Assembly (NCBI GenBank): GCA_002409965.1
Contig: DHON01000092.1
Span: forward strand, 32,995 to 96,994
Origin: Firmicutes bacterium UBA5389
GTDB taxonomy: Bacteria > Bacillota > DTU025
Direction: 5' to 3'
Length of the DNA: 64,000 bases
Shown here: positions 42,290-51,058 of the stretch, piece after piece
Layout of the letters: each line of letters begins with the position of its first letter
Numbering within the stretch: the first letter of the stretch is position 1
The notes under the pieces: generated by a model
Database searches by the model: none
What the model was told of the DNA's origin: nothing
Seen by the model: the letters and a program-made list of their open reading frames with translations, nothing else
Made by a program: the position numbers and the translations under genes

Positions 42290-42307
42290 GGGGGATCCGA
42301 CGCGCGC

Positions 42308-45300
42308 TCAGAACAGCGACAGCTGATCCGTCTCGGGCATACCGTCCAGAGCGCCGGTGTCGCGGAGGGTGTCGATGTGCGATCTCGTCAAGCGGGTCCG
42401 CTCGCGCAGATCAAGGATGGAACTGAACCGTCGCTCCTCCCGCGCCTGCACCACGCTGGCCGCCGCGGCATCGCCCAGCGAAGGCACGCTCACCAGCGGA
42501 AGCCGGAGCGATCCCTCCTCGATGGCGAACTGCGCGGCGCATGACCTGACAATGTCTACAGGAAGGAACGCCACCCCTCGCATCTTGGCTTCCGCCGCCG
42601 CCTCCATCATCGTAGCCAAGCTCTTTTCGCGCGCAGTGGCATCCTGACTGGCGTTGACATCGCGAAGAGCCGTCATGATCTCCTCCACACTCATCAGAGC
42701 GATGGAGGAATCGAAGTCGGAAGCCCTTATGGTGAAGTAGGCCGCGTAGAACTCAACCGGCCGATGCACCTTGAAGTAGGCGATTCGAAACGACATGGTC
42801 ACGTAGGCTGCAGCGTGAGCTTTGGGGAACATGTACCTTATCTTGTTGCAGGAATCGATGTACCACTCGGGCACACCGTGCTCCGCCATGAGCCGGTCGT
42901 CCCCGTCCGCCAGCCCTTTGCCCTTGCGCACGCGCTCCATTATCCTGAAAGCGTCCTTTGGCGGCAGCCCGTCTGAGATCAGCCTGTTCATGATATCGTC
43001 TCGGCAGGCAATCACATCGGTCAACCGCGCGACGCCCGACTCGATGAGATCCTGTGCGTTGCTGAGCCAGACGTTAGTGCCATGCGACAGACCGCTGATG
43101 CGCACCAGTTCTCCAAAGCTCTTGGGCCTGGTCGCCTCCAGCATTCCTCGCACGAACTTGGTGCCGAACTCGGGGACCGCCACGGTACCCACAGCCATCC
43201 CGCTTTCCCGAGGGTCTAGCCCAAGCGCTTCGACTCCGGAGAAAATCGACATGGTGGCCGGATCGTCCATGGGTACATCATCGGCGCGCATGCCGGTCAG
43301 ATCCTCCAGCATCTTGATCATGGTCGGGTCATCGTGGCCGAGCAGGTCCAGTTTGAGCAGGCAGTCGTGGATCGTCTTATACTCAAAATGCGTTGTGACG
43401 ATATCCGAGTTCCTGTCGTTGGCGGGACGCTGCACGGGAGTGAACTCGTGCACGTCTCTGCCTCTCGGCACAATCATCACGCCGCCCGGATGCTGGCCGG
43501 TGGTCCTCTTCACGCCTGAGCATCCGCGGGCAAGCCTCGCGACTTCCGCATTGCGCAGGGTGAGGTTTCGGGATTCGCAGTACGCCTTGACGAAGCCGTA
43601 GGCAGTCTTGTCAGCGATGGTGGCAATGGTGCCGGCCCGGAACACGTGGTCGGCACCGAACAGCTCCTCGGCATACTTGTGGATCACAGACTGATATTCG
43701 CCCGAGAAGTTCAGATCGATGTCGGGAACCTTGTCGCCCTCGAAACCCATGAAGGTTTCAAAGGGGATCCCCTGCCCGTCTTTGCCTAGCTTGGCGCCGC
43801 AACGGGGGCACTGGCTATCCGGCAGATCGTAGCCCGACTCGACTGCCGCGCCGTGCTCGAAGTCGCTGTACTGGCAATTGGCGCACAGATAGTGAGGAGG
43901 CAGCGGGTTGACCTCGGTTATGCCGCACATCGTGGCTACAAGCGATGACCCGACTGACCCTCGAGAACCTACCGGATATCCATCCTCAACTGATTTCTGC
44001 ACCAGCTTTGCAGCGATGTCGTAGTTGACGGCAAAGCCGTTTCCGATGATCGACGACACTTCCCGGGCCAGACGGGCTTGGACGATCTGTGGCAGCGGAT
44101 CGCCGTAGAGCTCGCGGGCTCTCTGGTAGGTGCGCGAGCGCACATCCTCGTCGGCGCCTTCTATCTCCGGAGTGGCGAGTTGGTTAGGGACTGGTCTGAT
44201 TCGCTCGGCTCTACCCGCAATCAGCCTGGGGTTGTCGATGACCACCTCGCGGCGTGCCTCCTCCCCGAGGTAGGCGAAGTCGCGAAGCATCTCGTCGGTG
44301 GTGTGATAGTACAACGGCGCCTGATGGTCGGCGTCATCGTAGCCCTGCCCTGCCATGAGCACCCGGCGGTACGCCTCATCTGCCGGCTCAAGAAAATGGA
44401 CATCGCCCGTTGCGGCCACCGGAATCCCCAGGCGCTTGCCTATGCCGTATATTCGGGCTGTGATGGCCTGCACATCGTCGATTCCGCGAAGCCGTCCCGA
44501 CCGTATCAGGAACTCATCGTTGGCCGCAGGCATGATTTCCAGGTAGTCATAGAACAGGGCAATCCGGTCCAGGTCCGCGTCGGAAGCGCCGTCCAGCGCT
44601 GCGCGGAACAGCTCTCCGGCGGAGCATGCCGAACCGATGAGAAGGTTCGAGCGCACCTGGGCAAGGCGCGCCCTGGGGATCCGGGGATGCCTGTGGAAGT
44701 ACTTAAGATGCGACTCAGACACCAGCGTGTATAGGTCTCTGAGGCCCGCCTCGTTCCTGACTAGAATGGTGATGTGATGAGTGGGGCAGTCATTGGCGGT
44801 GATCTCGTCCACCAGGTAGCCTTCCATGCCGAATATTATCTGGACTCCATGCTTCTCTCCCGCGGCGAAAGCTTCGGGGAACGACTGGACCACTCCGTGA
44901 TCGGTGATGGCCACCGCTGGGTGATTCCAAGCAGCGGCTTGTCGCACAGCGGCCTCCACCTCGCATACGGAATCCATCGCGCTCATCTTGGTGTGCAGGT
45001 GCAGTTCGACGCGCTTGTCGGGCGAGGTATCGTGCCTGGTTGGGGCCGAGTCGGGCATGATGTCCGACACCGCGAGCACTATCTCCCGCGCATACTGATC
45101 GTACTGCACCTCTCCTCGCACGCGCGCCCACTGCCCTTCCGTGAGCCCGAAACTAGGCTCTTCGGGATCGCAGAAGCACTTGCACATGATGGAGTCCTCT
45201 CGATCAGTTATGGAGAAGCTCACTATCTTGAGGCCGGTCCGGGTCAGACGCTCCACATACCCGAACACCTCGCCCCTAGCCACCGCCTTCTTTTGCCCTT

Positions 45301-46027
45301 GCACCAGGCTGGACACGGGCTGAGCTGGGTCGGTGAACCAACGCCCGCGTATGGCGCCTTCGTCTGTCACGACACGTCGGCGCCTGCCCCGACGCTTCTC
45401 AGTTGCCGGCGACGGCGCAGGCAACTGAGGAGGCGCGCTCGCGGCATCAGCATCCGACGGCATGCACACATCATCCTCGGGCGGGTCCCGGGGCGCATCG
45501 AACTCGCCCACGTCTATCATGACCGCCATTCTGACGCCGGCGACATGGTGGAGAGCATCCGAGATCAGGGATGCGCATCCGCGCTCTGCGAGTTTGGTCC
45601 GTTGCACCTCCCCCGGAACCTCTACGATCATGCAGTCGCCGTCTATCCGGCACCTGGCTTGGCCAAGCCACACCCCTACGCTGGGAGCGCAATCGAGGAC
45701 GCGCTCCACGACCCGTTCCCAGCAACGCTCCAATCCGCTGGCATCGACAGCCGCGGCTGCTGCAGCCAGCTTCACTTGCGCATCGCAGCGATCTCCCAGA
45801 ATCTTGTGAAAAGCCAAACAGATCAGCTCACAGCACTCCTCGCTGAAAGCGGCAACGCCGGGGCTGGCCAGATGCACCACCCATTGGCCAGACTCCGGAT
45901 GTATATCGATCTTCTCTATTCTGCTCGAAGACGGAATGGAATCGGGCGCGCTCATGCCGGCGCGTCTGAATATATATCCAAGCCCCGCCCGGTCGTCGGA
46001 CGGAACCACCACGAGCGTTACAGACAA
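42308..46027 (-). CDS. polC: DNA polymerase III PolC-type, apparently without the 3'-5' exonuclease domain
   Basis: Replicative polymerase of 1239 residues, about 200 shorter than usual PolC. Order: N-terminal domains (1-230), OB fold (about 235-330), PHP domain from about 340 with HLHTKMSAMD, ITDHGVV and GMEGYLVDE (about 400), zinc module with CANC...CPRC (about 715-745), catalytic palm with PDIDLNFSGEYQ (about 771), helix-hairpin-helix (near the C-terminus, LRERTRLTRSHIDTL). After GMEGYLVDE the text passes directly to THHITILVRNEAGLRDLY; the DEDD exonuclease normally inserted there is absent. Frame is intact. TTG start with AGGAGG seven bases upstream. Confidence 0.95.
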   Translation of the reverse strand: MSVTLVVVPSDDRAGLGYIFRRAGMSAPDSIPSSSRIEKIDIHPESGQWVVHLASPGVAAFSEECCELICLAFHKILGDRCDAQVKLAAAAAAVDASGLERCWERVVERVLDCAPSVGVWLGQARCRIDGDCMIVEVPGEVQRTKLAERGCASLISDALHHVAGVRMAVMIDVGEFDAPRDPPEDDVCMPSDADAASAPPQLPAPSPATEKRRGRRRRVVTDEGAIRGRWFTDPAQPVSSLVQGQKKAVARGEVFGYVERLTRTGLKIVSFSITDREDSIMCKCFCDPEEPSFGLTEGQWARVRGEVQYDQYAREIVLAVSDIMPDSAPTRHDTSPDKRVELHLHTKMSAMDSVCEVEAAVRQAAAWNHPAVAITDHGVVQSFPEAFAAGEKHGVQIIFGMEGYLVDEITANDCPTHHITILVRNEAGLRDLYTLVSESHLKYFHRHPRIPRARLAQVRSNLLIGSACSAGELFRAALDGASDADLDRIALFYDYLEIMPAANDEFLIRSGRLRGIDDVQAITARIYGIGKRLGIPVAATGDVHFLEPADEAYRRVLMAGQGYDDADHQAPLYYHTTDEMLRDFAYLGEEARREVVIDNPRLIAGRAERIRPVPNQLATPEIEGADEDVRSRTYQRARELYGDPLPQIVQARLAREVSSIIGNGFAVNYDIAAKLVQKSVEDGYPVGSRGSVGSSLVATMCGITEVNPLPPHYLCANCQYSDFEHGAAVESGYDLPDSQCPRCGAKLGKDGQGIPFETFMGFEGDKVPDIDLNFSGEYQSVIHKYAEELFGADHVFRAGTIATIADKTAYGFVKAYCESRNLTLRNAEVARLARGCSGVKRTTGQHPGGVMIVPRGRDVHEFTPVQRPANDRNSDIVTTHFEYKTIHDCLLKLDLLGHDDPTMIKMLEDLTGMRADDVPMDDPATMSIFSGVEALGLDPRESGMAVGTVAVPEFGTKFVRGMLEATRPKSFGELVRISGLSHGTNVWLSNAQDLIESGVARLTDVIACRDDIMNRLISDGLPPKDAFRIMERVRKGKGLADGDDRLMAEHGVPEWYIDSCNKIRYMFPKAHAAAYVTMSFRIAYFKVHRPVEFYAAYFTIRASDFDSSIALMSVEEIMTALRDVNASQDATAREKSLATMMEAAAEAKMRGVAFLPVDIVRSCAAQFAIEEGSLRLPLVSVPSLGDAAAASVVQAREERRFSSILDLRERTRLTRSHIDTLRDTGALDGMPETDQLSLF

Positions 46028-46055
46028 ACCTAGCCCTCCTGATATCTCTTGAGCC

Positions 46056-46685
46056 TCAGTCCCAGTGCACTACGGTTTTCAAGACATCCCAGTACATTTT
46101 GACCCGTGAGGCCGCCCCTTTCACCGGGCCTAACTTCTCTTCCTTCATCACCTGGGTGAGCTGGGCAAGCTTTACCTCGACCACCCTCATCCCCACTTCT
46201 TTTGCATGCCGGGTGAGCAGCGCCTCGATGCCAAATCCCGACTCGCCCAAGTCAAGGCCGTCGAACGCGCTGCGCCTCATCGCGCGCTGGCCCGACAGCC
46301 ACGGAGTTATCGCCTGTGCCAGGTCGGTGGCCGGACGCCCATCCCCGAAGATCCCGACAGTCATGTCAGCCTGATCAGACAGCACCGGGTCGAGCAGGTT
46401 CTCCACGTGTTTGACCGTCAGGCCGACCAGGTCTGCATCCAGGAAAAGCAGCACATCGGCCGGGGTAGACTGGATTCCGCGCGCAACGGCGCCTCCCTTG
46501 CCGCAATTGCGGTCCATGCGCACCACATGCGCCCCATGGGCCGCTGCGACTTTCGCAGTATCATCATCTGAGCCGTCATCAACCACCAGTATCTCGTCCA
46601 CCATTCTGCTCTGGCGGACTACATCCAGCACGGCGGCGATTCTGGGGCCTTCGTTGTATGCAGGCACTATCGCCGAGACGCGCAT
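46056..46685 (-). CDS. Family 2 glycosyltransferase
   Basis: A 209-residue GT-A protein. The start VSAIVPAYNEGPRIAAVLDV, DDGSDDDTAKVAAAHGAHVV (about 35-54) and the DXD-type LFLDADLVGL (about 79-88) are visible; the enzyme probably uses a nucleotide sugar. There is no transmembrane segment. It resembles short glycosyltransferases such as glucosyl-3-phosphoglycerate or dolichol-phosphate-type transferases, but the acceptor is unknown. ATG at 46685 has GGGAGG upstream. It lies between ispG and polC, where proS is often found in Firmicutes. Confidence 0.85.
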   Translation of the reverse strand: MRVSAIVPAYNEGPRIAAVLDVVRQSRMVDEILVVDDGSDDDTAKVAAAHGAHVVRMDRNCGKGGAVARGIQSTPADVLLFLDADLVGLTVKHVENLLDPVLSDQADMTVGIFGDGRPATDLAQAITPWLSGQRAMRRSAFDGLDLGESGFGIEALLTRHAKEVGMRVVEVKLAQLTQVMKEEKLGPVKGAASRVKMYWDVLKTVVHWD

Positions 46686-46707
46686 GAAAAGCACCTCCCA
46701 CAAATCC

Positions 46708-47787
46708 CTAGACGTGTTGCCCCGCCGCTTTGGCGGAAGCAGCCGCCCTTGCGGCTTCGACCAGCGCGGGCACCATCTCTGCTTCTCGGACACGGCGCAC
46801 CACGCGTCCATTTGCGAATATCAACCCGACTCCGTTGCCGCACGCCAGCCCCACATCGGCGTCTCGCGCCTCGCCCGGGCCATTCACTTCGCAGCCCATC
46901 ACGGCAACGGTGATCGGCACAGTGATGGTGGCGATCGCCTCTCGCACTGACGACACTATGCCCACTACATCCCCCCGCCGCCTGCCGCATGTTGGGCAGG
47001 AGACTATGACGGGCCCAAACGATCTGAGCTCCAGCGCGGTCAGGATTTCGCGACCGGCCGACACTTCGGCGACGGGGTCGCCGGTTAGGCTGACCCTTAT
47101 GGTATCGCCGATGCCCTCGTCCAGGATGACGCCGATCCCGACCGCCGACTTGACCAGGCCGCTCGGAGGCGGGCCTGCCTCGGTCACTCCCACGTGCAGC
47201 GGGTAATTCACCCCGGCTGCCAGCAGGCGGTAAGCTTGCACTGTGCGGGGAACATCCGATGCCTTGAGCGACACGACGATATCGTAGAACCCTTCCTGCT
47301 CCAAGAGGCCGATGTGGCCCAAGGCCGCCTCTACCATGGCGCGCGCTGTACGGCCGTACCTCTGCACAAGCTCACGAGGCAGAGAGCCCGAGTTGACGCC
47401 GATGCGTATCGGAATGCCCCTGTCGCGAGCAGCGGTCGCCACCTCGCGCACCCCCGCTGGGCTGCCAATGTTGCCCGGGTTGATCCTGAGCTTGTCGATG
47501 CCCACCTCAATGCACGCAAGCGCGAGCCTGCAGTCGAAGTGTATGTCGGCTACCAAAGGAATCTCCGTGGCTTTTCGAATCAGGCGAAGGGCGTCCACTG
47601 CCTCCGCGTTGGGCACTGCGATGCGCACCAGCTCGCATCCGGCACTCTCAAGCGCGTTGATCTGTGCAATAGTCGCCTCTGCATCACGTGTATCGGTATT
47701 GGTCATTGACTGAACCGACACCGGGGCGCCGCCGCCAATGGGCACGCGCCCGGCCGATACCTGCCGTGTATTGTTTCGAGTAAACAT
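46708..47787 (-). CDS. ispG: 4-hydroxy-3-methylbut-2-enyl diphosphate synthase
   Basis: Flavodoxin/ferredoxin-dependent 4Fe-4S enzyme of the MEP isoprenoid pathway, 359 residues. The TIM-barrel half opens VPIGGGAPVSVQSMTNTDT; the cluster cysteines are in SCPTCGRRRGDV (about 260-271) and VMGCEVNGPGEA (about 303-314). With dxr two genes upstream and uppS further on, this block feeds undecaprenyl phosphate synthesis. It follows rseP by 31 bases. Confidence 0.96.
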   Translation of the reverse strand: MFTRNNTRQVSAGRVPIGGGAPVSVQSMTNTDTRDAEATIAQINALESAGCELVRIAVPNAEAVDALRLIRKATEIPLVADIHFDCRLALACIEVGIDKLRINPGNIGSPAGVREVATAARDRGIPIRIGVNSGSLPRELVQRYGRTARAMVEAALGHIGLLEQEGFYDIVVSLKASDVPRTVQAYRLLAAGVNYPLHVGVTEAGPPPSGLVKSAVGIGVILDEGIGDTIRVSLTGDPVAEVSAGREILTALELRSFGPVIVSCPTCGRRRGDVVGIVSSVREAIATITVPITVAVMGCEVNGPGEARDADVGLACGNGVGLIFANGRVVRRVREAEMVPALVEAARAAASAKAAGQHV

Positions 47788-47818
47788 AGTTAACGCACCA
47801 TCCGGTCAAGAGCCAAAT

Positions 47819-48853
47819 TTAGCGCACCACGAGCCGCGAAATATCGCTCACTGTAGCATATACCATGAGCAGCATGAGTAGCGCAAGACCCACGAATTTC
47901 AGAGCCTCCTCGATCTGGGGCGATAGCGGCCTTCCGCGAACCGCCTCCAGTGCGAGAAGGAGAATCCACCCTCCGTCAAGAATCGGCACCGGCATCAGGT
48001 TGAGCAACCCCAGGCTGGTGGAGATGAGGGCGATGAACATCATCAGGCTGGGAAGGCCCTGCTGCGCGGCTTGAGCTGACATTCCGGCGATGCCAAGGGG
48101 CCCCGACACCTCGGGCTTGGTCCTGCCGGATAGCACTGCCCAGAGCGAAGTGACAGTGGTATCGACGACCCCCCAAGTGTACCTGAGCGCTCCGCCCACA
48201 GTGCCTCGGGTTTCGGCCCTGACAGGCGACTCCGTCAGCCTCACGCCTATCCGTCCCACTCTGACCTGGGCATCGTAGTCAGGCACCACATACAACGTCT
48301 CTCGCTGTCCATCCCTCTGAACTTCCACGTCCATGCGCCTACCCCAGCTGGCCGATATCGTGTTCACAAACCCGGCCACCGATGCCACAGGCCTGCCGTT
48401 GACGCTCACGATAGTATCGCCCGCCCGAAAGCCTGCGACCTCGGCGGGGCTTGCGTCCACCACATCCACGACCGTGGCCATGGGCACCCCGTAGGCGGAA
48501 AACAGGCCGGTCAGTATCGCCACAGCCAGCACGAAGTTCATGAGCGGCCCCGCCGCCACTATGAGTATCCTCTGCCAGAAGGGCCGGTTTACGAAGCTCG
48601 CAGGGTCGTCCGGGTCCGCCTGTTCCTCCGCAAGCTCCGAATCGTCCATGCCCGCCAGCCTACACATGCCGCCAAGAGGCAACGCGCGCACAGCGTAGAG
48701 CGTCTGACCCACTTGCCTCGCGAAAAGACGGGGGCCAAACCCGAAGGCGAACTCGTACACTCGCACTCCGCACAGCCTCGCAGCCCCAAAATGGCCCAGC
48801 TCATGAACGAGCACTACCAGGCCAACTACTACTATGAAAGCGAGCGCATACAT
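47819..48853 (-). CDS. rseP: RIP metalloprotease RseP (site-2 protease)
   Basis: A 344-residue intramembrane zinc protease. HELGH lies in the first helix (VLVHELGHFGAARLCG, about 13-28); a PDZ domain follows at about 115-190 (SPAEVAGFRAGDTIVSVNGRP); the second catalytic motif NLMPVPILDGGW is near 285. ATG at 48853 overlaps dxr by 22 bases and has a GAGAGGTG SD. In Firmicutes such proteins process anti-sigma factors and signal-peptide remnants; the Bacillus homologue is RasP. Confidence 0.94.
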   Translation of the reverse strand: MYALAFIVVVGLVVLVHELGHFGAARLCGVRVYEFAFGFGPRLFARQVGQTLYAVRALPLGGMCRLAGMDDSELAEEQADPDDPASFVNRPFWQRILIVAAGPLMNFVLAVAILTGLFSAYGVPMATVVDVVDASPAEVAGFRAGDTIVSVNGRPVASVAGFVNTISASWGRRMDVEVQRDGQRETLYVVPDYDAQVRVGRIGVRLTESPVRAETRGTVGGALRYTWGVVDTTVTSLWAVLSGRTKPEVSGPLGIAGMSAQAAQQGLPSLMMFIALISTSLGLLNLMPVPILDGGWILLLALEAVRGRPLSPQIEEALKFVGLALLMLLMVYATVSDISRLVVR

Positions 48854-49995
48854 ACGCCGCACCTCTCTTCCACCGACTGCCGGGCCCACCTATCTGCCAG
48901 AACGATATTGTCGAGCGACAGTTCCCCGCCGACAGCGCATTCGCGCATGACCTCGGCCACAACCGAAGCTATGCCTTGAAAACGGAGCGCGCCCCGGAGG
49001 AACAGGCCGACTGCCGCCTCATTTGCCGCCGACATGACTGCCGGCGCGATCCCGCCGCGACGTAGAGCCTCATGCCCGAGCAACACGCCGGGGAAGCGCT
49101 CTGTATCGGGGCGGGCGAAAGTCAGCGCCCTCAGCTGAGCGAAGTTGAGCTTCGTAGCGAGCCCTTCGCGCCTTGTGGGATACGTCAGCGCATACTGTAT
49201 GGGAGTGCGCATGTCGGCCGCTCCCATCTGGGCGATCACTGATCCGTCAGCGAATTCGACCATAGAATGCACAACGCTCTCGCGGTGCACGACAATCTCT
49301 ATGATATCCGGGGAGACTTCGAAAAGCCAGTGGGCCTCCACCACTTCTAGTGCCTTGTTGATCATTGTGGCTGAATCCACCGATATCTTGGGCCCCATTC
49401 TCCAGTTGGGATGTGCGAGCGCTTCCTCCACGGCGACGTGCGATAGGTCGGCCCTGTCGCGAAACGGCCCTCCGGACGCAGTCAGTATGAGACGCGACAA
49501 CTCGGGCCTGTCCAGCCCGGCTATGCATTGCCAGATGGCCGAGTGCTCGCTGTCCACCGGCCTTATGGACACGCCCGCCCGCCGGGCGCGCTCCATAACG
49601 ATGCCGCCGGCCGCTACGAGTGTCTCCTTGTTCGCCAGTGCCACGTCATGACCCGCGTCGATGGCCGCCAGAGTTGGATACACGCCGCCAAATCCCACGA
49701 CCGCGTTGACCACGACACTGTGCTCCTCCATGGCGGCCAGCTCGCATATTCCGTCCATTCCCACGAGTAACCTCGGGGTCGGCGAAATCTCGCGCAACAG
49801 ACTCTGCGCCTCGCCCGCCATCCGCTCATCACCCACTGCACACGCAGCCGGCTTGAACTCCCGCGCCTGATCGGCCAGGAGACGGAGGTTGGACCAAGTA
49901 GAAAGCCCGCTCACGTCGAGGCCTAAAGACCTTGCCACATCGATTGTTTGGGCGCCCACAGAACCTGTGGAGCCCAGAATGCAGATTGCGCGCAT
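48832..49995 (-). CDS. dxr: 1-deoxy-D-xylulose 5-phosphate reductoisomerase
   Basis: NADPH-dependent second step of the MEP pathway, 387 residues. The nucleotide site is ILGSTGSVGAQTIDVA, metal and substrate ligands are in PVDSEHSAIWQC (about 146-157), TASGGPFRDR (about 170-179) and MGPKISVDSATMINKALEV (about 198-216). It comes right after the YtvI-like gene and overlaps rseP. Full length. Confidence 0.96.
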   Translation of the reverse strand: MRAICILGSTGSVGAQTIDVARSLGLDVSGLSTWSNLRLLADQAREFKPAACAVGDERMAGEAQSLLREISPTPRLLVGMDGICELAAMEEHSVVVNAVVGFGGVYPTLAAIDAGHDVALANKETLVAAGGIVMERARRAGVSIRPVDSEHSAIWQCIAGLDRPELSRLILTASGGPFRDRADLSHVAVEEALAHPNWRMGPKISVDSATMINKALEVVEAHWLFEVSPDIIEIVVHRESVVHSMVEFADGSVIAQMGAADMRTPIQYALTYPTRREGLATKLNFAQLRALTFARPDTERFPGVLLGHEALRRGGIAPAVMSAANEAAVGLFLRGALRFQGIASVVAEVMRECAVGGELSLDNIVLADRWARQSVEERCGVCMRSLS

Positions 49996-49998
49996 AGC

Positions 49999-51042
49999 TT
50001 ACTCCTTATCCAGCGGAAACACCGGCAGAATCACCGAATGCAGTATCGCCTTCATGAATATCACTGCCAGAGGCCCCATAATGAATCCACTCAAACCGAA
50101 CAACTGCACCCCCACGTACACGGAAACCAGAGCCACGAGGGGATGCAGATCGAGATTCCTGCCCATTACTCTGGCCTCGGCGACCTGCCTGACAGTGGAG
50201 CTGATCGCAAGCACTGCTATCAGGCCCACGGCGTATCCGATATTCCCCGCTAGCACGTGATAGAGCGCCCACGGCAGAAACAGGGCCGATGGGCCTATCA
50301 GCGGCAGTATGTCCAGCGCTCCGCAGGCCAAGCCGAGCAGCCAGGCGTAGTTGACCCGCATCGCTGAGAGCCCGAGGATCGTAATGGCCGCGGTTATTGA
50401 AAGCAAGACGAATCGCGCCCGCAGAAAGCCTATGAACGCGGCCAACATCTCGCCTCGGATCTTGCCGAACTGCTTCCGCCATGCCTTAGGCAGAGCGGCG
50501 GCAGCGCGGGCAGACGCCGAGTAGAAGTCGCGCGACACGAAGAACGTGGCCACTACGCTGATCACAAAAGTCAAAGTGAGCTGCGGCAGGCGCCTGAGGA
50601 ATCCCGCGAGGACTGCGATGACCGACTCGATGAACTCGACCGCTCTGCCTTCGTTCGCCTTTATTATGTCCAAGACCGGTTGGGGCAGCTCTTCGAAGAA
50701 ATGGGCGGCACTGTCCGTCAGGTCGTCTACTATCCTGGTGAACGATCTGGACAGCCCCCCGATGTTCCGCGAAAGCTGGTCGATCTCGCGCGAGACTTCG
50801 CTTACGCCCACTGCCACCAGAAGGCCGAGAACCACTCCCAAGGCTGCCAAGACGATGAGAACTGCGATTGCGCGGGGCATCCGGAGCCTGCGTTCCAGAA
50901 AGCTCACGATAGGATCGATGAGGACGGCGATGAACAGCGCAACCAAGAACGGCGTGAACAGCGGCAGGACGAATCTGATCATTAGGTAAGCAGCGCAAGC
51001 TAGCACTCCCAGGGCAATGCCCGCCTTAGCATGGTTGCTCAT
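49999..51042 (-). CDS. AI-2E family/YtvI-like sporulation integral membrane protein
   Basis: A 347-residue polytopic membrane protein with about seven hydrophobic helices, including the hairpin LVALFIAVLIDPIVSFLERR and the C-terminal GVQLFGLSGFIMGPLAVIF typical of the AI-2E transporter (TqsA/YtvI) family. The pattern PYI/LPLIGPSALFLPWALY near residue 260 fits too. YtvI members are spore-formation proteins of unknown role. ATG at 51042 follows GGAGGTG. Its position between cdsA and dxr is unusual; the gene pair is normally adjacent. Confidence 0.82.
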   Translation of the reverse strand: MSNHAKAGIALGVLACAAYLMIRFVLPLFTPFLVALFIAVLIDPIVSFLERRLRMPRAIAVLIVLAALGVVLGLLVAVGVSEVSREIDQLSRNIGGLSRSFTRIVDDLTDSAAHFFEELPQPVLDIIKANEGRAVEFIESVIAVLAGFLRRLPQLTLTFVISVVATFFVSRDFYSASARAAAALPKAWRKQFGKIRGEMLAAFIGFLRARFVLLSITAAITILGLSAMRVNYAWLLGLACGALDILPLIGPSALFLPWALYHVLAGNIGYAVGLIAVLAISSTVRQVAEARVMGRNLDLHPLVALVSVYVGVQLFGLSGFIMGPLAVIFMKAILHSVILPVFPLDKE

Positions 51043-51058
51043 GCCGGCACCTCCGCGT

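Noticed and set aside
42308..46027. polC as a broken or frameshifted gene
   Set aside because: The frame is open for 1239 codons with all N-terminal, PHP, zinc and palm motifs in order; the missing part coincides with one whole domain.
44774..46033. 419-codon plus-strand open frame
   Set aside because: Antisense to the N-terminal part of polC, whose domains are clear; no SD or homology pattern.
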